Shown: positions 1 to 6,338, counted from the first letter of the stretch. The stretch is DNA of 6,963 nucleotides from an uncultured Methylococcaceae bacterium (GCA_913009515.1 CAJVYO010000091.1:1-6963), one strand, 5' to 3'. Program-made: numbers and translations. Notes: a model not told the origin generated them from the sequence alone.

Positions 1-168
1 GTGCTGTATGGCTACGTTATTGATTTTTTAGATGTTTATTATCAAACTCATCATTGGCCGATCTTTAATATTGCTGATTCCGCAATTTGTGTCGGTGTTG
101 CCTGTATGCTCTATGAATCATTTACCAATGACAGCGACAATACTAACGATTCAAATATTGAAAAATAA
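1..168 (+). CDS. lspA: Lipoprotein signal peptidase (SPase II), C-terminal fragment
   Basis: This is the 3' end of lspA; the 5' part lies before the window, and 55 codons ending in TAA (166-168) are present. LspA is an inner-membrane aspartyl protease that cuts the signal peptide from diacylglyceryl-modified prolipoproteins. The fragment opens with the G-x-V-x-D-F block (GYVIDF, Asp8) and continues to WPIFNIADSAI (Asp26). In the family these two aspartates form the catalytic dyad, and their 18-residue spacing matches E. coli LspA. The last membrane helix follows (ICVGVACML), then a short polar, Asn/Asp-rich cytoplasmic tail. The usual gammaproteobacterial followers of lspA (fkpB, ispH) are not downstream; instead the gene ends inside the convergent tupB, overlapping it by 26 bases. 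The upstream GNxxDR motif is out of view, so the start and full length cannot be judged. Confidence 0.94.
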   Translation: MLYGYVIDFLDVYYQTHHWPIFNIADSAICVGVACMLYESFTNDSDNTNDSNIEK

Positions 169-826
169 AATTGACCATAAACGCAATCAGTAATAATACC
201 ATCCCCAAAGCAAGCCCCAGCTCAAACTCACCTTTGCTGGTTTCCAATGCAATCGCGGTGGTCATAGTGCGTGTTGAACCTTGAATATTACCGCCCAACA
301 TCATCGCTGCACCTACCTCGCCGATGGCACGCCCGAATCCTGTCACTACCGCGGCAAGAATAACCCCTTGTCGTTCCCTTAATAATGGCAAAATTAATTG
401 TGTCTGCGTTGCGCCTAATGATTTTAAGGTGGTCACTAATCGTCCATCAGCTGATTGAATGGCAACAATGGTCATATTTAAAATAATCGGCATAATTAAA
501 CAAATCTCACCCAAGATAACCGCGGTCTCTGTATAAAGTAATCCATATTCACCCAACACTCCGCGCCGACTCAATAAACCATAAAAAACTAAACCAATCA
601 TCACTGTTGGCATCGCCATTAACGTATTTAGGCACTGTAATAAAAATTGTTTGCCATAAAAAGCATTCACGGCAACGATAATACCGACAGGAATAATAAT
701 AATCGATGCAATCAGTGTGGCTAACAAGGCTAAACGTAACGACACCCAAACAACCGCATAAATTCCTTCATCAAAGCTTAATACCAACTGCCCTGCCGAC
801 AATATTGCATCAATAAAATAATTCAA
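143..826 (-). CDS. tupB: Tungstate-type ABC transporter permease (TupB family)
   Basis: The 227-residue protein is an inner-membrane permease with about five hydrophobic segments (roughly 26-53, 61-85, 100-122, 152-180, 202-222). The cytoplasmic ATPase-coupling (EAA-type) loop is seen around 133-170, with SLGAT and LILPLL followed by GFGRAIGE. The block EVGAAMMLGGNIQG, then TRTMTTAIALETSKGEF (170-201), is characteristic of TupB, the permease of the TupABC tungstate importer, rather than ModB. Tungstate versus molybdate specificity is set by the binding protein and cannot be read here. The start is TTG at 826-824, two bases after the moaC stop; an in-frame TGA at 835-833 blocks extension, there is no in-frame ATG near it, and the Shine-Dalgarno (SD) sequence is weak, so translation is probably coupled to moaC. 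No tupA or tupC is adjacent: the gene ends within convergent lspA. ModB/WtpB is the alternative assignment. Confidence 0.87.
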   Translation of the reverse strand: MNYFIDAILSAGQLVLSFDEGIYAVVWVSLRLALLATLIASIIIIPVGIIVAVNAFYGKQFLLQCLNTLMAMPTVMIGLVFYGLLSRRGVLGEYGLLYTETAVILGEICLIMPIILNMTIVAIQSADGRLVTTLKSLGATQTQLILPLLRERQGVILAAVVTGFGRAIGEVGAAMMLGGNIQGSTRTMTTAIALETSKGEFELGLALGMVLLLIAFMVNFIFQYLNR

Positions 827-828
827 GT

Positions 829-1305
829 TTATTCACGCTGCCAATGACCTGATTTACCCCCTGATTTTGCATCTAATTGCACACCTTGAATAACCATACC
901 CCTATCAACCGCTTTACACATATCGTAAATAGTTAACAACGCCACTTGGGTTGCCGTTAAAGCCTCCATTTCAACGCCTGTTTGTCCTTTGGTTTTTACT
1001 ATCACCTGACATTGAATAGCACTATTTAATTGATCTATTTCAAAATTCACTTCAACATGGGTAATAGGCAACGGATGACATAACGGAATTAAATCTGCGG
1101 TACGTTTACTCGCCATAATCCCAGCAATACGGGCAATTGATAATACATCACCTTTTTTATGCTCACCCGATTCAATTAAAGCCAAAGTACTGGGTAGCAT
1201 TTCAATGATACCTGAGGTTATCGCAATACGTGATGTGCTGGCTTTATCACCAACATCAACCATATGCGCTTCACCGGATTGATTAAAATGAGTTAATGTT
1301 GTCAT
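829..1305 (-). CDS. moaC: Cyclic pyranopterin monophosphate synthase MoaC
   Basis: MoaC converts the 3',8-cyclo-dihydro-GTP made by MoaA into cyclic pyranopterin monophosphate, the first stable Moco intermediate; it is a cytoplasmic hexamer in known members. The 158-residue product is full length for the family. Motifs in order are AHMVDV (13-18), KKGDVLSIARIAGIMASKRT (50-69), LIPLCHPL (72-79), GVEMEALTA (110-118), IYDMCKAVDRGM (126-137) and a C-terminal KSGGKSGHW. Lys51, His77, Glu112, Asp128 and Lys131 fall at exactly the positions of the E. coli active-site residues, so the enzyme should be active and the ATG at 1305-1303 is right. There is no clear Shine-Dalgarno in front of it. It is the first gene of a moaC-tupB unit, divergent from moaDE; moaA and moaB are not in the window. 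Confidence 0.98.
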   Translation of the reverse strand: MTTLTHFNQSGEAHMVDVGDKASTSRIAITSGIIEMLPSTLALIESGEHKKGDVLSIARIAGIMASKRTADLIPLCHPLPITHVEVNFEIDQLNSAIQCQVIVKTKGQTGVEMEALTATQVALLTIYDMCKAVDRGMVIQGVQLDAKSGGKSGHWQRE

Positions 1306-1379
1306 AAAATATAAATTAATCGCTAAAAGTGTAAAAATAGACGCTATTATCTATTTTTTAATCCCTTGAATATATACTT
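1306..1379. promoter_or_regulatory. Divergent control region between moaC and moaD
   Basis: These 74 bases must hold the promoters of both the leftward moaC-tupB and the rightward moaDE units, unless one start lies inside a gene. The region is strongly AT-rich and contains a perfect inverted repeat (see 1333-1358). Possible -10 elements are TATTAT on the plus strand (1345-1350) and GATAAT on the minus strand (1351-1346), which overlap in the spacer of the repeat; neither has a good -35, so these are weak calls. TATACT at 1373-1378 and, on the minus strand, TATATT at 1313-1308 look like -10 boxes but sit too close to the start codons to give ordinary leaders. CGCTA occurs twice in direct orientation (1321-1325 and 1342-1346), 21 bp apart. 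Neither gene has a recognisable Shine-Dalgarno. The region is too short for the Moco riboswitch. Confidence 0.55.
1333..1358. repeat. Inverted repeat, 9-bp arms, possible operator
   Basis: The sequence AAAAATAGA (1333-1341) is followed by 8 bases and then its exact reverse complement TCTATTTTT (1350-1358). The dyad lies near the middle of the moaC/moaD intergenic region and would overlap any promoters there, which is where a shared operator is expected. A stem-loop ending in a T run could also act in RNA, but with AT-only arms apart from one G-C pair it would be weak. It is not a good match to the classical ModE box, so the cognate regulator, if any, is unknown. Confidence 0.45.
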
Positions 1380-1616
1380 ATGTCGATAAAAGTTGTTTAT
1401 TTCGCCAGTTTAAAAGAGTTACTCGGTCATAGTGAAACCTTGCTCCCCACCCCCACAAGCACTGTCTCAGTCATCGATATATGGCAACAAGCCAATCCAG
1501 ACTTAACCATACCAAGCAATACCTTAGCCGCGGTAAATATGGAATACGTCGATTTAAGCCATTCCGTTATCGACAATGATGAAGTGGCTTTTTTTCCACC
1601 GGTCACTGGTGGTTAG
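1380..1616 (+). CDS. moaD: Molybdopterin synthase small (sulfur-carrier) subunit MoaD
   Basis: MoaD is a ubiquitin-like beta-grasp protein whose C-terminal Gly-Gly is adenylated by MoeB and converted to a thiocarboxylate, the sulfur donor for the molybdopterin dithiolene. The product is 78 residues (E. coli MoaD has 81). It begins with the expected beta strand SIKVVYFASLKELLG, has the family block AVNMEYVDLSHSVIDNDEVAF, and ends in PPVTGG with the required terminal GlyGly. The ATG at 1380 is followed immediately by the first strand and leaves no room for a longer N-terminus, but it lacks a visible Shine-Dalgarno. The gene is first in a two-gene unit; moaE starts two bases after its TAG stop, as expected for proteins that assemble into one MoaD2MoaE2 complex. 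Confidence 0.96.
   Translation: MSIKVVYFASLKELLGHSETLLPTPTSTVSVIDIWQQANPDLTIPSNTLAAVNMEYVDLSHSVIDNDEVAFFPPVTGG
1608..1612 (+). promoter_or_regulatory. Ribosome binding site of moaE inside the moaD Gly-Gly codons
   Basis: GGTGG, six bases before the moaE ATG, is the only Shine-Dalgarno-like sequence there (4 of 5 positions of GGAGG). It consists of the two glycine codons that encode the essential C-terminus of MoaD, so one short stretch serves both the thiocarboxylate tail and initiation of the partner subunit. This is an inference from position and sequence. Confidence 0.5.
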
Positions 1617-1618
1617 TC

Positions 1619-2068
1619 ATGATTAAAATAACTGCAAACGCTTTCAACCCTTATACTGAAATTCAACAGCACCAAGCACAACAATCAGGTTTACAGGGAA
1701 AATTTGGAGCAACCAGTCTTTTTATTGGGACTATGCGTGATTTTAACGAGGGGCAAACCGTTCAAAGCATGACCTTGGAGCATTACCCAAAAATGACTGA
1801 AAATCAATTAGGTAAAATAGTGAGCGAAGCCCAGCAACAATGGGCATTATTAGACAGCCTCATTATTCATCGAATTGGCAAAGTTTCACCTGATGATAGT
1901 TTAGTATTAGTGGCTGTTTGGTCTAGTCATCGTGGCGATGCATTTGATGCCAGCCGTTTCATTATGGAAGCGTTAAAATCACGAGTTCCGTTCTGGAAAA
2001 AAGAACAATTAGCCAATAATCAGCAACAATGGGTCGCCAAAAATACCGATGGTTATCAGCATTCTTAA
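1619..2068 (+). CDS. moaE: Molybdopterin synthase catalytic (large) subunit MoaE
   Basis: MoaE binds cyclic pyranopterin monophosphate and, with two thiocarboxylated MoaD subunits, forms the dithiolene of molybdopterin. The 149-residue product has the family length (E. coli 150). Recognisable blocks are the FIGTMRDFNEG loop (35-45, Arg40), MTLEHYPKM (51-59), HRIGKVSPDDSLVLVAV (84-100), SSHRGDAFDASRFIMEALK (102-120) and PFWKKE (124-129). His104, Arg105, Lys120 and Lys127 correspond to the substrate-binding and catalytic residues of the family, including the lysines implicated in catalysis. It follows moaD after two bases and is preceded by the GGTGG site formed by the end of moaD. Its TAA stop shares a TTAA palindrome with the stop of the convergent rodA, so there is no room for an intergenic terminator. 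Confidence 0.97.
   Translation: MIKITANAFNPYTEIQQHQAQQSGLQGKFGATSLFIGTMRDFNEGQTVQSMTLEHYPKMTENQLGKIVSEAQQQWALLDSLIIHRIGKVSPDDSLVLVAVWSSHRGDAFDASRFIMEALKSRVPFWKKEQLANNQQQWVAKNTDGYQHS
2065..2068. other. TTAA palindrome shared by the convergent moaE and rodA stops
   Basis: The plus-strand moaE ends with TAA at 2066-2068 and the minus-strand rodA ends with TAA at 2067-2065; both are contained in the four-base palindrome TTAA. The genes therefore abut with no non-coding base, and any transcription terminator must lie inside the opposite gene or depend on Rho. Confidence 0.95.
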
Positions 2069-3195
2069 CTGGGTAAAATCTTTTTATGGGTATGAATAGA
2101 CATCAACATGCCAAAGCCTGCAAATAAAGTCACCATTGAAGTCCCGCCATAACTAATCAGCGGCAATGGCACGCCCACTACGGGCAAAATACCAATCACC
2201 ATGCCGATATTGACAAATACATACACAAAAAAGGTACACACCAAACTACCCGCCAATAAGCGCCCATAAGTATCTTGAGCCTGTACGGCAATATAAAATC
2301 CCCGTACGATAATAAATAAATATAAACTTAATAAACATAAACAGCCCATCAAGCCAAACTCTTCCGCAAACACTGCAAAAATAAAATCGGTTGAACTTTC
2401 AGGTAAAAACTCTAAATGCGATTGGGTATTTTCTTGCCAACCCTTGCCATATTCGCCACCCGAACCAATGGCAATTTTCGATTGAATAATATGGTATCCC
2501 TTGCCTAGTGGGTCAGCTTCAGGATTTAAAAAAGTAGTCACTCTGTCTTTTTGGTATTCACGCATAAAAAACTGCCAATACACCGGAGCAAAAATAGATA
2601 AAGCACTTATCACGCCCGTTAGGAATCGCCATGAGATGCCTGAAAAATATAACACCGACATCCCCGAACTGGCGACTAATAATGAGGTGCCTAAATCAGG
2701 TTGGCGTACAATTAATATCGTCGGCAATAATATTAAGGCGGTCGCTACCGCTATATGTCGCCAACGAGGCGGTAGTTCATGTCCTGACAAATACCAAGCC
2801 ACCATCATCGGCGTGGTTAATTTAATCATTTCTGACGGCTGAAAACGAAAGCCGATATACAACCAACGCTGTGCCCCCTTGCCCACATCCCCGACCACTA
2901 AAACCGCGATTAAAAATCCCACGCCCATTAAATATAAACCAATACTAAATCGCTGAAATTGTCGTGGATTAATATGCGCTAATATCACCATCAAGACCAT
3001 CGCAAAACCAACCCGATTCGCCTGCCGTGTTAACAAGCCCCAATCTTTACCACTAGAGCTATAAAGCATCATAAAACTTAACACTAATAAGAGTATTAAA
3101 GCCATTAACAGCGGAATATCTAAATGTAATTTACGTAAAAAAACACCGACAAAAGAATGCTCTTTGAATTGTTCAGGGCGAGTTTCTATCTTCAT
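2065..3195 (-). CDS. rodA: Peptidoglycan glycosyltransferase RodA (SEDS family)
   Basis: RodA (also called MrdB) is the SEDS glycosyltransferase that polymerises lipid II along the cell cylinder in complex with PBP2. The 376-residue product is normal length and is a polytopic membrane protein with about ten helices. Conserved SEDS blocks are QPSEMIKL (119-126), RQPDLGT (164-170), DRVTTFLNPEADPLGKGYH (217-235), QSKIAIGSGG then GKGW (238-253), FLPESSTDFIFAV (263-275), and the C-terminal GILPVVGVPLPLISYGGTS (335-353). Asp270 in STDFIF corresponds to the essential catalytic aspartate (Asp262 in E. coli). The N-terminal 20 residues are a polar cytoplasmic lead. The ATG (3195-3193) overlaps the mrdA stop by one base (TAATG on the coding strand), which implies translational coupling; the local Shine-Dalgarno is weak. 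It is the last gene of the rod operon. Confidence 0.98.
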   Translation of the reverse strand: MKIETRPEQFKEHSFVGVFLRKLHLDIPLLMALILLLVLSFMMLYSSSGKDWGLLTRQANRVGFAMVLMVILAHINPRQFQRFSIGLYLMGVGFLIAVLVVGDVGKGAQRWLYIGFRFQPSEMIKLTTPMMVAWYLSGHELPPRWRHIAVATALILLPTILIVRQPDLGTSLLVASSGMSVLYFSGISWRFLTGVISALSIFAPVYWQFFMREYQKDRVTTFLNPEADPLGKGYHIIQSKIAIGSGGEYGKGWQENTQSHLEFLPESSTDFIFAVFAEEFGLMGCLCLLSLYLFIIVRGFYIAVQAQDTYGRLLAGSLVCTFFVYVFVNIGMVIGILPVVGVPLPLISYGGTSMVTLFAGFGMLMSIHTHKKILPS

Positions 3196-5045
3196 TAATA
3201 CGCAACTTCAGCCAAATACTGCTTCATAACTTTAGCGGCAATAGGGGCTGCAACAGAACCACCATGGCTGCCATGCTCCACAATCACGGCCACTGCAATT
3301 TTAGGGTTATCAACCGGTGCAAAGGCGATAAATAACGCATGATCACGCATATTAAATTCAATTTCATCTTCATTATAGGATTCATTTTGCTTAATAGAAT
3401 ACACCTGTGCCGTGCCGGTTTTTCCGGCAATTTTATAATCAATATCTTTTGCAATACGTCTTGCCGTGCCTTTCGATGAATGCACCACATGCATCATTGC
3501 TTCATTAATATAAGCTACATTTTCAGGCATTAAATTCAAATTTTCCGGCTCAGCATGGGCTAACACCTGTTTTTTATCAGCTAACTCAATATGCTCAGCT
3601 AAATAAGGTGTCACTACTTGACCTTTATTTGCGAGTGTCGCGGTCGCTCTCGCTAATTGCATCGGTGTTACCTGCGTAAAACCTTGGCCAATGCCGGTAA
3701 TTAATGTTTCACCCGGATACCAACCCTTTTTTCGATGCTCTCGTTTCCATTCTCTTGACGGCATTAAGCCTGCTTTTTCACCTTTTAAATCAATGCCTGT
3801 CTTTGCTCCAAAGCCAAATTTCTTTAAAAAATGCGATAACTTATCGATACCTAATGCCAGTGCCATATCGTAAAAATACACATCACAGGATTCAATAATG
3901 GCCTTATCTAAATTCACATGTCCATGCCCCCACTTTTTCCAATCGCGATATTTATGCTCTTTTTTAGGCAATTGATAAAATCCAGGACAAAATAAGGTCT
4001 CTTGAAAGGTGGTAATATTATGCTCTAAGCCTGCCAAGCCCACAAAAGGCTTTAAGGTAGAACCTGGTGGATATTGACCTCTTAATACCCGATCAAACAA
4101 GGGCATATTTTTAGAATCATTTAAAGCCGCATAATCCGCATAACTAATACCCGAGACAAATAAGTTTGGATCAAAACTCGCTTTACTGGCTTGCACTAAC
4201 ACCCCGCCTGTTGAGATTTCCAAAGCCACTACCGCACCGTTATAATCACCCAAAGCATCATACGCAATTTTTTGCAAATCAATATCCAGGGTCAAGTAAA
4301 TATCATCCCCCGGAATCGAATTAATCTTTTCTAATTCATTAATCGGGCGGCCCTGGGCGTTGGTTTCAATTTCAGCATAGCCAGAAGTGCCTCGCAAAGT
4401 GGTTTCATAAGAACGCTCCAAACCCACCTTGCCAATAGAGTGAATACCGCGATAATCTTCTTTGGATAACACTTTTAATTCCCTATCATTAATCCGCCCT
4501 AAATAACCCACCACATGAGCGGTTAAATCTTTATACGGATAATGTCGTATCAAACGGGCTTGAATATCAACCCCCTTAAAGGTATGACGATGCACAGCAA
4601 ATCGTGCCACGTCTTCATCACTTAATTGCAACAATAAAGGCACACTGGAAAAACGTTTATAACGTCGAACTTGCTTTCTAAAAGCCGCTATTTTTTCAGC
4701 TGGAATTGTCAATAATTGCTGTAAACGCGCTAAGGTTTCGTCTAAATCATCCACTTGTTCGGGAATAACTTCTAAATTATAACTCGGTAGATTTTCCGCT
4801 AACACATGCCCTTTACGGTCGTAAATAATACCGCGCGTAGGCGGAATCGCCATCACTTTAATGCGATTATGCGTGGCCATATTTTTATACTTACTATGCC
4901 CTTCTATCTGCAGATAAACCAAACGCATAATTAAACCGGTTATTAACACGAGAATAAAAAAAAATAACACCACAATACGATTTAAAAAAATTCTATTCTC
5001 TAAAAATCGATTTCTAACATCTTTAACGGTTTGATGGCGGCGCAT
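3195..5045 (-). CDS. mrdA: Penicillin-binding protein 2 (elongasome DD-transpeptidase)
   Basis: PBP2 cross-links the glycan made by RodA and activates RodA in the elongasome. The product is 616 residues (E. coli 633). Order: short basic cytoplasmic tail, one membrane anchor at about 22-44, the pedestal/dimerisation region with RIKVMAIPPTRGIIYDRKG (61-79), then the transpeptidase domain from about residue 265. The three active-site motifs are intact: Ser329-Thr-Leu-Lys332 in PPGSTLKP, Ser386-Cys-Asp388, and Lys542-Thr-Gly544 in AGKTGTAQ. RYYP-like RHYPYKDLTAHVVGYLGRIN (167-186) is also typical. Cys353, Asp368, His374 and Cys387 are spaced as the zinc ligands reported in Acinetobacter PBP2, with Cys for the first Asp. 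The ATG overlaps the mreD stop by one base (TAATG), and its stop overlaps the rodA start the same way. Alternative class B PBPs such as FtsI are excluded by the motifs and operon. Confidence 0.98.
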   Translation of the reverse strand: MRRHQTVKDVRNRFLENRIFLNRIVVLFFFILVLITGLIMRLVYLQIEGHSKYKNMATHNRIKVMAIPPTRGIIYDRKGHVLAENLPSYNLEVIPEQVDDLDETLARLQQLLTIPAEKIAAFRKQVRRYKRFSSVPLLLQLSDEDVARFAVHRHTFKGVDIQARLIRHYPYKDLTAHVVGYLGRINDRELKVLSKEDYRGIHSIGKVGLERSYETTLRGTSGYAEIETNAQGRPINELEKINSIPGDDIYLTLDIDLQKIAYDALGDYNGAVVALEISTGGVLVQASKASFDPNLFVSGISYADYAALNDSKNMPLFDRVLRGQYPPGSTLKPFVGLAGLEHNITTFQETLFCPGFYQLPKKEHKYRDWKKWGHGHVNLDKAIIESCDVYFYDMALALGIDKLSHFLKKFGFGAKTGIDLKGEKAGLMPSREWKREHRKKGWYPGETLITGIGQGFTQVTPMQLARATATLANKGQVVTPYLAEHIELADKKQVLAHAEPENLNLMPENVAYINEAMMHVVHSSKGTARRIAKDIDYKIAGKTGTAQVYSIKQNESYNEDEIEFNMRDHALFIAFAPVDNPKIAVAVIVEHGSHGGSVAAPIAAKVMKQYLAEVAY

Positions 5046-5521
5046 TACAATAAAGTGCGTACTTTATTTAAAGTAATAAACACCAACGGCCAACATAAAA
5101 TACCCGTCAAAACCGGCCATAGAAAAGCACTCAACGAAATATCATGATTAATATGCACAATCCAAAATAAAACCACCTGAGCCACAAATAAAATAAGCCC
5201 CAAGACCAGGCTTTGCTGAATAATTGAAAATTGACGAATCATTTTATGCTGCTTAAGCACTAAAAAAAGACTCATCACATAAGCCAGTGCATGCTGGCCT
5301 AATAATTGACCCGACAAGACATCGATCAAGATGCCCACACACCAAGCTTTATCAATATTAAAATCTTCAGGCCTTCCTAAGCTCCAATAAATCAACACCA
5401 ACAACACCCAATCCGGCATTAAATTCAATGATGCAAAGGGTAACGGTATAATGGTCAATGCCATTGCGACACCGACAGATAACCAATATATTAAGGTGTT
5501 ATTATGGCTAATCCTCAGCAT
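5045..5521 (-). CDS. mreD: Rod shape-determining membrane protein MreD
   Basis: MreD is a small polytopic inner-membrane protein that links MreC with MreB and the RodA-PBP2 synthase. The 158-residue product (E. coli 162) is very hydrophobic, with about five membrane segments. The two conserved family blocks are present: PDWVLLVLIYWSLGRPE (36-52) and AWCVGILIDVLSGQ followed by LLGQHAL (59-79). The ATG at 5521-5519 lies inside the end of mreC, giving a 14-base overlap in another frame; the N-terminus before the first helix has the normal length, so this start is preferred even though its Shine-Dalgarno is weak. The stop TAA shares its last A with the mrdA ATG. Overlaps on both sides indicate co-translation within the rod operon. 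A low-homology family, but context and motifs together make the call secure. Confidence 0.96.
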   Translation of the reverse strand: MLRISHNNTLIYWLSVGVAMALTIIPLPFASLNLMPDWVLLVLIYWSLGRPEDFNIDKAWCVGILIDVLSGQLLGQHALAYVMSLFLVLKQHKMIRQFSIIQQSLVLGLILFVAQVVLFWIVHINHDISLSAFLWPVLTGILCWPLVFITLNKVRTLL

Positions 5522-6338
5522 AATCTGTTGCCGTCATTGATTTACTGCCTAAAGGAATCATCGATTGGTTTTTCCACACAATTAATAGCTCTCTACTGGT
5601 ATTTAAAGCGGCTTTCGGTTTGGCTTCAATAATCGCAAACGGTTTATCAGGCTGAACCGTAAAACTCACTACTTCCGCAACCGGATAACCTTGCGGGAAT
5701 ACGCCGCCTAATCCTGAAGTAATTAATAAATCACCCGGCACAATATCTGCATTATTGGGTAAAAAAGGTAAGATAAGTTTATTGAGTTGGCCACTGCCTA
5801 AAGCAATGGTATGCAAGCCATTGCGATTGACCTGCACAGGAATGGCATGATTTGGATCGGTGATTAAAATAATTTCTGATGTCAATGGCAGAGCATTGGT
5901 GACTTGTCCGACCACGCCCAATGCATCTAAAACAGGCTGTTTTTCATGCACGCCAAAACGCTCGCCTTTATTAACTAACACTTGATGTTCATAGCGTGCC
6001 AAATTAACCGATACCAACTCCGCCACTAACACTTGCTCACCCAATTTAAACGAACTCTCAAATAAGGTACGTAAACGAATATTTTCCTGCTCCAAGGCAG
6101 AAAACTTAAGTAATTTTAATTGATTATTCGCTTGCTCTGCTTGTAACGCCGTATATTTGTCATGCAAGGATTGATAACTTAATAGAAAATCAGATAAATT
6201 TTGAACACTACTGATAGGTAAATCTACACCGTATTGTAACGGCACAATTAATAATGAAACATAGCCTCTAAACGACTTTAATTTATCCGTATACTGGTCT
6301 ATTGATAATACTAAAATTGATAACAATACCGCCATCAA
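5508..6338 (-). CDS. mreC: Rod shape-determining protein MreC (5' end probably further upstream)
   Basis: MreC is a bitopic inner-membrane protein whose periplasmic part binds and activates PBP2 in the elongasome. Counting from the TTG at 6338 (276 residues), the order is membrane anchor (about 2-15), coiled coil rich in Gln, Glu and Leu (about 55-93), and two beta domains carrying GVVGQV (141-146), LITDPNHAIPVQV (158-170) and GDLLITSGLGGVFPQGYP (202-219). There is no long proline-rich tail like that of E. coli MreC (367 residues). The TTG start is doubtful: it removes the basic cytoplasmic lead and shortens the anchor. The frame stays open upstream to 6392 and encodes KLLFATRSSINLRF immediately before, but contains no ATG, GTG or TTG; ATA at 6383 would give 291 residues. 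The coordinates here use the conventional TTG. The 3' end overlaps mreD by 14 bases. Confidence 0.95.
   Translation of the reverse strand: MMAVLLSILVLSIDQYTDKLKSFRGYVSLLIVPLQYGVDLPISSVQNLSDFLLSYQSLHDKYTALQAEQANNQLKLLKFSALEQENIRLRTLFESSFKLGEQVLVAELVSVNLARYEHQVLVNKGERFGVHEKQPVLDALGVVGQVTNALPLTSEIILITDPNHAIPVQVNRNGLHTIALGSGQLNKLILPFLPNNADIVPGDLLITSGLGGVFPQGYPVAEVVSFTVQPDKPFAIIEAKPKAALNTSRELLIVWKNQSMIPLGSKSMTATDYAED

Noticed and set aside
1319..1345. ModE-like box in the moaC-moaD gap
   Set aside because: Only one half-site (ATCGCTA) resembles the E. coli pattern; the second half matches poorly, so I do not annotate a ModE site.
2020..2064. Possible rodA terminator on the minus strand (ACC-ATC-GGT followed by a T run)
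   Set aside because: The stem is only about three to five base pairs with a mismatch or bulge, too weak for an intrinsic terminator.
2501..2842. Open frames antisense to rodA, mrdA, tupB and mreB (for example 2501-2842, 3691-3898, 6414-6728 plus strand, and 549-749, 3284-3490 minus strand)
   Set aside because: They lie wholly inside strongly conserved genes in other frames and encode nothing recognisable; they are shadows of the real genes.
3413..3429. Perfect hairpin TGCCGG-TTTTT-CCGGCA resembling a terminator stem
   Set aside because: It lies deep inside mrdA at the codons for the KTG active-site motif (AGKTGTA); the symmetry follows from the coding sequence, and no T run follows it on the transcribed strand.
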